Made by a program: the position numbers and the translations under genes. Source: Mactra quadrangularis (taxonomy: Eukaryota; Mollusca; Bivalvia; Venerida; Mactridae). Taken from it: a DNA stretch of 64,000 bases. Shown piece by piece: positions 39,201 to 51,200 of the stretch. A model generated the notes under the pieces. It was not told the DNA's origin. It did no database searches and worked only from the letters and a program-made list of their open reading frames with translations. Each line of letters begins with the position of its first letter. The first letter of the stretch is position 1. The DNA lies in contig CM046299.1 of NCBI GenBank assembly GCA_025267735.1, positions 11,368,232 to 11,432,231 on the forward strand, written 5' to 3'.

Positions 39201-42200
39201 TATGTCTGGACAAGTAACAGAAATACACCACTGTAAGGACACATGCACTTGGATTAAACAATCAGATGGCACAGGAGTAGATAATTATATTTCCATATAT
39301 AGATCATGCTGTTAAATAATAATATCTTTACTGACTAATACTGCAGTAGACAGGTGTTGAATTGACCATTATAAGTAGAACCGTTTTATTTCGCGGATTC
39401 CCGTTTATTTATAAATGTTTATTTTGAGGAATTAGATAAGATTTAGTGGTGAATACAGTATAATTCTATAATTATTGCAAAAGCGAGTGATTTTATGGCG
39501 ATTTTTACGTCCGTAATACTAAATTCAAGAATAAACATACACCATTCCGCTACTTATACCATTGAATACGGCCACCATCTTAGCATTCAAGGCCAATCGA
39601 GCACTCGCCTGAACAAAGAGGATTGATTACTGAGAAAATGAGTTCGATCGAAGATTGTCGTAATATTTCAACGTCTTCGTTTGGAATTTTCTTTTGGAGT
39701 TGATGAATAATTTTAGAAAAATATCACTTTAGTTTCAGATTACAATTTTATGTTCTAGAAATGAACTACGTGACAAAGTCCTGGATTTAGAGAAATAATT
39801 AAACATCTCAATCGTATGCACTTACAAGTAATCTTAAGAATATATTCTTTGTTTACATTAAATAAATACAAACGCTCGTGTCGACAATTTGATAAAATAG
39901 GAGAAATTCCGTGGTTATTGTCTCTGTGTCGTTTCTTTGTTCCAAACTATCACTAAAACAGTGAAGAAAACTAAATAACGCACAAATACAGTGTAAATAC
40001 AACATAATTAAAGTGGTTAAACAAACGGGCTCAGTCGCAACATTTGTATACAAAAAACCGAACTTCCAAAGGCGTGTTAATTCAACTACTGAATGTACGA
40101 TCAAATGTAAATTCGTCCCCATGCCATTTCGTATATTAGAATGTTTGTGATTAAATTTTAAAACAAACGTTATCTTTTAAAACGTATATAACAAATAAAC
40201 AGAAGCTAAAACCTCATGAATCTGTGTGATTAAACTATGTGATGACATAGGCCATCGTGGCTTCGTTTGTAATTGTTACTTAATTCTGGTTTACTATCAA
40301 CCCTTCAAAGGAAACAGTACCGTTTTGTGTACGATTGAAACAACGCTAGTGCATTTTCCAATGTCATGTTTGAAATTCTCGCGTTGTCTCGTTGACAACG
40401 GTACGACCACGCGACACTAAGCCTCTCATAAGATTTTCGACGATAATAATTGACTTAGATTAGGTTTTTATAAGTCTGAAATAATCCTCCACTAAATTAT
40501 AGACGGTTCAGGGATACAGATGTACAATGAAAGGACTCAATTTGTATCATACTCTACGATGTAACATATGAAATAGAATTTCTGAAAATTGGTTGATAAA
40601 ATTGTTTTTTATCATCATATATATATATATTTATGCTATAGTTTTATACATTGGACAAACAATCGTTTGTTTGTTTGTTTGATTTTACGCCGTAGCAACA
40701 CATTGTATAGGTCATATAATAGCGGTCAGTCAACCTACTCACTTCTCCTGGAAAGGCTAAATCTCTGGATTTAGCTATTAATCAACTACTAAGCGTATAC
40801 TTTCGTCAGTGACTGACAACTGCCCTACATGATTAAAAATCATTGGTAGGAGGGAGAATGGTCGAAAAAATTTCATGACCAAGCTCAACGAAAGTATGCC
40901 CCGCCGGGAATCGAACCCACGACCCTCGATCAGTAGACTTGCGTGCTACCAACTGAGCTAGCCTGGCGGCACAAACAATCGTACATAAGTTCATAGGCTA
41001 ATGACTCTTTCTTATTTTGCGGATGAATGTAAATCAGTTTATTTAAAACAGGATTCTGTCCAAGTAATATTGGAGAGCAAAGAATATCATCATAAATATT
41101 TACGCTCGGTAAATTTTCTCTGTCCCATACTGGTCACTCAGACTATCACAGCTCTTCATTAAGTTACAGTGTATGATTATAATTTTACAATCGTATCGAG
41201 ATCACCCCTTATACTCATTCTAATATTGTTCTTAAGCTGTCTAAGTTTTTCCGAACAGTATATGAACATTTTTTAATGGATTTTAACTTTTCTTTGTCTA
41301 TTTTCGATTTCATACGAAGAATTTTCAAATTTAATTTGTCCTCATGTAAGATGAAACTCCTAAAGCAGACTGCTTATATATCAGGAGACCATTTAATATA
41401 ATAGAAAGATATTGCCACATAAATACGAGCAACGTAAAAACACAAAGAAATAAAAATTCATCTTAAACATTCCAAAATCTAAGCACATTCAAAAATCTAA
41501 GCACATTCAAAAACCTAAAAAAATTCCAAAATCAAAGCAAAATCCAAAATCAAAGCAAAATCCAAAACCGTAGCAAATTCCAAAACCGTAGCAAATTCCA
41601 AAATCTAAGCACATTCAAAAATCAGCATTAATTAGTTTATCAACGCTTAATTCAAACTGTGTTTCATGAATAAGTTTTAATTATAGTAAAATGATGTGCT
41701 GTATGTATGATGAATATTTGTTACAAATTTTCATTTGTCAGGGCACTGTGTAATACTATGTAAGTATCTTCTAAAACCATGGTTAAAACTTTCAATGACT
41801 TGTCCTCAAAGAGACCATTTGAAAGACGCTGAAGATGAGCTTTAAAAACTAATCAGGTAGGCGTAGATTTTAAAAACACATTAACATTTTTGTTAAAGTC
41901 TGTGGTATTGTTAGATGGATAAAAAGTTTTGTAGTAGCATCTATAAAATATGTAGCATGTGTGATGACTAACATTGGCTGAAAGAATGTGTCATAGTAAC
42001 ATTGTATACATATCTTAAATTTTAAGTTTTTTTTGTGTGAGGCATTTTGAAGACATGTTTGTAGCCAGTATGACGAAGCAGAGTTGCCAACCTCATTTTC
42101 AGTTTCATTCTATGAAAATATGATATAAAAGTGGTTGTCTGAGCAGATCATTTTCAAGAACAGAACAGAACATATACTTTATTTAAGGGCTTGAGCAATA

Positions 42201-45200
42201 CTCATCACCCAAATAAATACAATATACAATGTACATACATATGCAATTACATGCGGCATGAAAACATATTTTTAAATATAAATATACAAACAAAGAGCAA
42301 GCACCATATCTTATTAGCAAAATTTTGGTTGCCCAAAAGAAATTGTTGGTTGCCCGAACTAAAAAGTGTTTGTCCTGGGCAACCAGACACCAACTAATTT
42401 CGTAGACCGCAATTTAACCTTTTACTGGTCAGAACATGGACGAAATTTGGTCATTGTTTTTACCTAAACGAGATTTCTATACTTGAGTTTTTGAGTTTGT
42501 TTTTATTGTAATAGCTTTTAAACTTATAACAGATGGGACATTGGGCAAATATTGACCATTTTTCACCTTAATATGATAGGGCTTTTAAGATGCTTAAATA
42601 GACTGACTCACTAATAGACTGACAGGACAGAGATACAACTTGTACAAATTATTGCCTGAGCGACTGCTATCAGAAAAAGCAGTTTGAACCCCAATATCAC
42701 TTACCATGGAAACATAAAAACACAAATGTATTCGAGTGCGTAAATTTGATAAGCAATAAAGTTTACTTTCTTGAAAAAAAAAACTGGCTGCTTCCAAACA
42801 TTACCAGACAATACTCAAAGGTAAACATAAAAATACAATAGCAACATGTAGGGCAATTTTTATCATTATATAACTGTATGGGTAAATCCATCATTATACT
42901 AGTATACAATTAAGTTCCTCTGTATAGATTCGTTTATTACAATATCATGATTTCTGACGATTTTTAACTTAACAAATGCTTATTGCCCGTTTTTTTTCTC
43001 TACAGCAAAAACATGAATAATATCGCTTTAACTTCGTGCTCTTTGTCTAACACCCGTGATATTGTAATAGTGTGCATTCAATCGCCGAAATATAATTCAA
43101 ACTTTGACAGTTGAGATAAAATGGACAATTGTTTAAAAAGATTAAGGTCCCCATATTAAGACCATTCTTCTGTGAAGACGTTTGATTTCGTTTAGTGGTG
43201 TACCGATGATCGGGAATAACCGATTAATCACTTGTTGGAAGCTTCCGATTCTGATAATCGATTAAACTTTATCAGAATCGATCATCGGCACTTGTATTGG
43301 ACACTGATAAATTTTGTTTAAGTGTCAAAGGTACAGCTACTACACTAGTCAAGATAACTAGTCAATTGATCATTTATTTTTGGAGGTATCTTTGATTTTT
43401 TTGTTTTGACACATTTGACTTAAAGAAAAATTATTTCCTAGTCCATAGTACATATATTTTATAAGGATTCACAGTAAAACATGCATGCAAAAACAAACTT
43501 ATCAGGAACCGATTTTAATTGGAAGAATCGCATCGACAACAGAAACCGATTCCAACTGATGATCGATTACGATTTTCAGCCGATGTCCCAACACTAATTT
43601 CGTTGGTTCTTATAGTGTAACTTTACTGTTTTCTAGCATTTAGAAGAGATATTTTAGTAATTACAAAACTGACTCACCACCAGACAACCACGTCTCCTGC
43701 ATTTGACTTAAGTCTTGAAATAACTCTGAAAACAAATAGTAAAAACATGTTTAGTAATTTTCTCTTTACATGATCTGTGTCCGAAAGTTATTAAACTTTT
43801 CAGTGAACTCTATTGACTTCCTAAGCACTCAGTTTTGTTCATAGATTGTTTCACTATTATTTCAATATTTATTTATTCATACATGTAGAAGTTTTCTTGT
43901 AATACTGAATTCTAACTATACTTGATATACGAATCAAAATTACATTCCCGTTCTCAGTCAATTTGAATAAGCTATGAATGATATTGAAATGGCATTGTTT
44001 GTCTCAGGGCAGTGTAAACAAGCTATAAATGATATTAGATATCTAAAGTCATTGTGAACATGCTATAAATGATATAAAAATGATATTTTGTCTCGGATTA
44101 ATGAGTACAGGCTTTAAATGATATTAACATATACTTTCCACAGGTCACCATGAACTAGCAATAAATGATATACATATACATTTTGTACCTTGAGATTCTT
44201 CTAGCAGTACGTTATGTACGACTGTTGTAGGATCTGATGTTTTCTCCTGATCGCAGGTGGGTGACGGTGAATCTATCTCTGTCTGCTGTAATATAAGATA
44301 TACAACGATGATTATCCTTTTGGATATCTTGGCATGAGACTATGGAACCAAAGAAACGGTGGTTATTATGAGAAAGTTTGTAAGAGCAAATATTTTCTGA
44401 AAAAAAATCATTTTAAAGCATGTCGGAAAAAGCTTATTAGCTGATATTTACCATGTTGTATTTATAAACGACTTTAAATTAATGTTCTTGTATCTTGCAT
44501 ATGGTAAACGTAAAACCCGTTCAAAATGTAGCTGATAAAATGTTAGTCGATGTGCACTTCTAATATTTTAATGGAATAGACTTGGTAACAATGAAAACAC
44601 TAGTATTCAGTTGTTGAAAGTTTTATTTGTGACTGTAGAATTTACTCCAAAGTTCTTGACCCGTATTCTAGTCTCACGTTACGTCTTTGACTAAATTTGG
44701 CAACAGAAATAAGGGACACTTAGTCGGTGATATGACAAATCACTATATAGGGGTCAATAGAAAATGAAATACGGCTGACGGCAAAAATATCGAGACTGGC
44801 ACGTGACCACGTGCAGGATGACAATGAAAGGATTTAACCCTAAGTTAGACATTAATTAGTTCATAAAGCGATAAACAGTACCCTCCAAAATTTCTTGGAC
44901 AAATGAAATTTTCAGAAAAAATCTTTGATCACGAATTTCGCATGTAATTCTACTATACGATTTAAGTTTATTCATTTATCATACTTAGATCATATGCTAA
45001 TAAATTAAATGTGTTAATTTTGAATTTGCTTAAGCCTGTTTCACATCAGCCGTGCGATTTTTTCGTCGTACGATTTTTACTGCGAACGAAATCGCAGACG
45101 AATCGCAGCCGCCGCAGATACATCAAACTTTCCGCGCAATCGTCGTACGGTGGTCGTACGACTCTCTAACGACCTGTAGGTTGTTCGTCGCACGTGTTTA

Positions 45201-48200
45201 CGCACGACTGCCGTGCGATAATCGCGAGGCTGTCGTACAAACACTAACGACTGTCGTAAGACTGTCGTGAGATTTCGAAAAGTTTCGTACGTCATCCGTA
45301 CGTCAATCGCACGACAAACGCAAACTTGTACGAGAGTCGTACGATATTCATGCGAACGCCTAATTCTTTAACTGACGTGCGACTGTCTCAAGAATGACGT
45401 ACGGTTGTCTTACGGCAGTCGCACGACTGTCTTGCGGGCTCCAAAAATCGCATAGAGATCGCAAGAAAAATAAACATGTGGAAAATTTGACTTGCGACGT
45501 CTACGACGATGCGATCACCTGAAAAAACGCACGACTGTCTTGCGGCGTTCGTACGAAGTTCTGCGATTTTTCAGAAAATGTTGTCGTACGGCTGCCGCAA
45601 GCGTGATGTGAAATAGGCTTTAGATGACTGTTTGAACTTCTATCTTGGGTATATGTGATTCGATTTATTATAATAACAGGATTCTGTTCAAGAACTTTTG
45701 AACGTCACTGTATGTTTTAAACGCCTGATCAGCAGATATTTTTAGTTCGATGAAATCCAATACAAGTAATTAAACTGAAAGAAAGCTTGAATTAATCTTG
45801 GCAAGAAAAATACTAAAATACGACAAGTTACTTATTTATACATGTTTTAAACTAATAAACATGTATTTTTAAGATTTCTATACTAAAAGATAGAAACTAC
45901 GGTAGCTTAATTAAAAACTATATGGCTTGAGAACAAGGAAAAGAAATATACAGAGACAGCCTTGACTACAAAACAAATAACAAACAGATTATGGGAATGT
46001 TTTGACAAATCCAGCAAACAATACAGTCGTATTCTTGAGGTTCAAATATAAATGAACTGGATTTTGAGACCAGCCCTGAGTTCAGTTACCGCGAACGTTA
46101 CAAAACGTTCCGTAACGATACATTCGGAACTTCTCGGCCATTCGCTGCGAATAATCTCGGACATATTTAGACACTATTTTGAAACTACCGGTGTTAAAGT
46201 AAACAAATATATGATCGTTTAGGCATTGAGTGATGTTTCGTTTTTAGTCCGTAAATTTTGAAACATCACTCATTGCCTTAACGGTCTCATATTTGTGTAT
46301 TAGATTAGGTTATTCGAAGCGAATGACCGAGGAGTTCCGAATGTATCGTTATGTAACGTTCTGTAACGTTTTGTGTAATTGAACACGCTACTGATTATGG
46401 GAATGTTTTGACAAATCCAGCAAACAATACAGTCGTATTCTTGAGGTTCAAATATAAATGAACATTGGGGCCACTTTCACAAAACAACTTAAGTTCATTT
46501 TTAAACTTAGGTTGTTGCTTAAGTCTAGTTTTTATCTTATCACTGTTTCACAAAACAAAGTCGATTTTAAAACATAAACTTAAGACAAAACTTAAGTCAG
46601 CTAGGGAGGTGACTTAAGTCTAAAACAGATGACTTAAGTCAGAAATTTCAATGTGGCTGCGCCCAATGTTTTAATTCGGAGATGTCATTTGAGTAGGCCG
46701 CGAATAATAAGAATATATTTAACTCATTAGAAGTGTTTGACGACCAATACTTAATAAATATGTACAGGTTATCCCAGACCAGCAAGTTACCTACAAGCAG
46801 GTCACATAGTTTGCCAGTTTACATGACAGTTCTTGTTGCATTAAAGTTATATGCTACTGGCAGTTATAATAGAATTCAAATTGCATGACTCATAGAATAA
46901 ATGGCATTCAAATACATATATCTACCACTATTTCTATGAAGAGGCGAACAAATAAAAATGCGTTTCAAGACGATTAAAGCTACCCGACAACAAAATTGAG
47001 ATTTGAATTTAAAATAAAAGCAAACAAATTAAATAATGTATCAGTGAATGTTAAAAAAAGCAACGAAATGCAGAATTTAAATAAGAAAATATTGATTTAC
47101 CTTTTCAGTGATAGCCTCACATAAATATTACATCAACCTCTTTTTGTTTAATTTCGTTCCCTGTTTGTACAAGGATAGCACGAGGACATCGTGTATTGAT
47201 ATTTAATGTGTTTGTGTGGTGTGTATATAAGTCATTGCTAAAAGATTGTACATGTATTACATCATACTATTGACGATTTACACATTACCGGTTTAAAATT
47301 GACATATTTAACAGCGTAGCTATGAAACATTGAGATAGTCACAACTTAAGACCAGACTTAAGTCAGGAACAGATAAGTTTTTTTGAGAAACTGACTTAGT
47401 AAAAACTTAAGTTCACCACAACTTTTAACTTAAGTCCAAGCTTAAGTCTTGACTTATGAAAAAACTTAAGACGTTTTTTGTGAAAGTGGCCCCTGGGTTT
47501 TTCGGGTTCGATTCTGGGTCTCGAATTGATGATTGATTTTATAAATTAGACAACAATCAACAACTTAAGGAAAACAATGACAACTACTGTGGAAGAATAT
47601 GAAATACAATATGAAATCAAGAAATACCAGCGAATAATGCACACTTTTACAATCACATATCTAAATGACGTAACTTTATAAGGATTGTTCGTTTAGTGAA
47701 TCAGTCGTATAAAAGATAAACGAATCAATCATACTAACCAACGTAAAAATGTAGAAATTACAATGTAAGTAACTGAACGAGACAAACAAGTGCAACTTTA
47801 CACTTTCATACACCGACGCTATTACTTCTTGGTCGTTTTATAACAAAATTAGAAGTTTTATCTCTAGCGACTTATTCTTTGTAAGGGAATAAACAATCAG
47901 AGGGCCGAATACGACTGATCACCCCAATTCCCACACTTTAAAATGCATTAAATCAAAGGGCGACAATTTGAAACACAAAATCAAAGGCTTTAATGTGAAA
48001 CACAGAATCAAAGGCGATAATTTGATATACAAAATCAAAATGCGACCATTTGAAATACTTCATCAAAATGCGACAATTTGAAATATGGATACAAGTACGA
48101 TAATTTGAAAAAAAAAACATAGTCATGGGTTATAATTTGAAATACAGAAAATATGGCGATAATTTGAAATACAAAATTACAGGGTGACAATTTAAAATAT

Positions 48201-51200
48201 AGAACGAAGGGCTACAGTTTCAAATGCAGAAACAAAGAGTGATGATTTAAAATATAGAACGAAGGGCGACAATTTTAAATACAGAATCAAAGGGTGATAA
48301 TTTCAAATGCAGAATCAAGGGGTGATAATTTTGAATACAGAAACAAAGGGCGATAGTTTTAAATACAAAATCAAAGGGCAATAATTCTAAATACTCAATC
48401 AAAGGGTGTTAATTTCAAATACAGAATCAAAGGGCAATAATTCTAAATACAGAATCAAAGGGCGATAATTTCAAATGCAGAATCAAGGGGTGATAATTTT
48501 GAATACAGAATCAAAGGGCATAATTCTAAATAAAGAATCAAAGGGCAATAATTTAAAGCACAGAATCAAAGGGGGGTAATTTCAAATACAGAATAAAAGG
48601 GCGATAATTTTAAATACAGAATCAAAGGGACATTTGAAACACAATCAAAGGGAGATAATTTAACTATAATATATAAACAACTTCACTTACATCTTTATTT
48701 GATTCACTGTTTGTTTTGTTCTCTGATGATGGAAACGCTGTATTACTTTCAATTGTTGTATTTTGCCCTCGTTGTTCAATGGACAGTGCCGACATAGCCA
48801 TGTAACCAAATATAAAAGTTTCATGGGGCGTCCTTATCAACGATGATTGGTTTACTTCCTACAAACAAACAAAATTAAATGATATACAAAAAAGTTATGT
48901 AAGATTAATTTTCGCAAATTGACATTGAAATGTAAGGGTAAACTCCGAGTAATCCAACTTATTGGACCTACCTTTTTGAAGAGTATACTAGGGGATATAA
49001 CTGACTAAAGTCCCTTGTATTGTTTTATAAATTTTAAACTTTAAATTAAGTTAAATTTACTATTATGTTGTATGTACAAATTAAAAACTTCTCTATTTTC
49101 ATATCAAAGGGAGATAATAACTCACAATCATACATTTTACATTATTTTGCAACAGAATATCTTCGGCGCGATATGACCTTTCTGTGTTGGTGCGCCGTAA
49201 ACCCCAAACAAACAAACAAACAAACAAGCAAACAAACAAGCAACAGAATATCAATTTATAATTCTAATACATGTAAAATTAACAAGATGTAAATGAATGA
49301 AAAGAATATGTTCTGTAATTATTTATAGATTTAGTACAAAGAATGACATTGAGGACGAATTCCATGTTATACGCATATGTCCTTCTTATTCGAATATACG
49401 TAAAAAATACATAAAGTCATATTTTTACAAAAAAACCGTCAATGTTTAATTTTATTGAACTATTAAATTGTCAAAATGTTACAACGTTAGTCTAAGTCTC
49501 AATTTTTGTTAGAGAAGCTATAATAATGAAAACTGAAATGAATAGTGTGTAATTTCTTAATATTTATATTTTGATTGTGTGTGATACTACCTTATTATTT
49601 ATACAGACTTGAAAATATGTTCATCTTCTTGTCAAAATTTGCATGTATACGTTACAATATTGATTATGTGTAATTATGCTTGAATTATTGTATTTATGAA
49701 TATGTTATTTGTACTTTTCTAAATAAATTTCTGTTCTGTTCTGTAATTATTTATCATGGTTTTCAATCTATATAAATGACTGTAAATTGTATTTAGGGGA
49801 ATTAACGAAATCTTAAGCAGTATGATTCTCATTGTATTTTTGATGTTATGATCAAAATTTCTCACAATTATCCATGTTTTGTCATGAAAAAGAATACAGA
49901 CACGAGTTTTGTACGCGTTTTATAAACCAATTTGTACCACATAATTATGCGTTTGTGAATATATTTACAAAGTATTTACGTGTGCATTTATTTTATGTAA
50001 TTACAATATACAAGCCATTTGTTTATTATTTCATATTAGTAGTTTTCAAGTTCGGAGGGTCACCCAATATGCGACTGCGTTTTACAAAAGCGTGACAGTG
50101 CTTAAGGACGCACAGAAAAGCCTAAAATATACAAGAGGACGTAGCTTCCTTGAAAATGTGTTAAATGTTTTTCAAGTATAAATGAAAAACATCCATGAAA
50201 ACATCGTCTATATTAATACTGTTTATGTAACCTTTGCCTTAGTCTATATGTGTTCAGGCGCACTACTTTTACAAAGAAAATTTGTATTCCTACACGCCCA
50301 TGAAAATTTTCTTTTCCAACCTCAGAATCCGAGAGTTTTTTGTACAATTTTCTGATGAAAGAGGAATTTTAAAATTTATAATTTTATAATGTCATAACAT
50401 AAGACATAAATAATTAGTCGTTTTAACAAAACAAGCATATTTGTGTCAATTACCTATCTAGTAATTTGGCAAAAAGTGTATTTCGCGTGTTTTAATCACC
50501 AAGAACAAATTTCAATTTTTATCTTCTGCTTTTTGTAGCATACAGCTCACATAAACTGAATACCGTCTTAAAATGTTGTTGAGAAGTAACCAGTCTTTCT
50601 ACTTCCGGTACAAAACTAGACTGGTTATATTGAAGAGTAACCGGAAATAAGAAAAATATTGAAAATAAAGCTAAACTAATACATTTAATAAATATATCTT
50701 TATCTTAAAACGATTATTAAATAAATGTATATATGTTTTTTCATATTTTTGCACGTATTTAATATTTTTATTCAACTTTCATTTAACCAGTGCCAAAAGA
50801 ACTCAGCCAGTGCTTTACCATAACGACTCCCGCGCTTTTAACACCATTGTCATCTGAACAAAAGTCTATGTAAAAATTGAAGTCGATTTAAAAAAGTTTT
50901 ATCATTTTGATGAAATTTTGATAACATTTTTTAAATTCAAACATTATTTAATAATTCCAACACCTCAATTAATTTATAATATATCATACGGGATGTGTTT
51001 TCCGCTGAATAAACTATTAACTATGTTGTTGTCTCCGGGTGAGTTATTATTTTTCTCTTTTAACATTCGGAACTTATCGGAGATTTTCCACGCAAATATA
51101 CTTCAATGTAATCGACGAGGTGTTCTGAAATCATGCCCCCTTTTATGAGTTTTCCTTGCCCGTGTATAGCATGCTTATAAATCAAGCCGTGGCTCTCTTT

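Larger units (their letters stand above)
28907..43677 (-). other. Largest ETS gene intron (14.8 kb)
   Basis: Contains two SINEs, a tRNA-like piece, two LINE 3' tails, a foldback palindrome, a 19-bp-type minisatellite and a hAT MITE (each listed). Stretches 28907-31711, 32022-35690, 35775-37665, 37770-40650 and 40983-41468 are otherwise AT-rich without support for genes; a G12-13 run sits near 39150. Confidence 0.85.
44286..48690 (-). other. ETS gene intron (4.4 kb), transposon-dense
   Basis: Holds a CGTACG-rich Harbinger-like MITE, a foldback element inside a 71-bp direct repeat, a 1-kb inverted-repeat element and a 28-bp minisatellite, each listed. The gaps 44286-45029 and 47494-47950 show no gene; a paired CACGTG motif occurs at 44800-44813. 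Confidence 0.85.

Noticed and set aside
45052..45295. Overlapping 72-codon frames on both strands
   Set aside because: Lie inside the CGTACG-rich MITE, whose GC-rich sequence lacks stops by composition.
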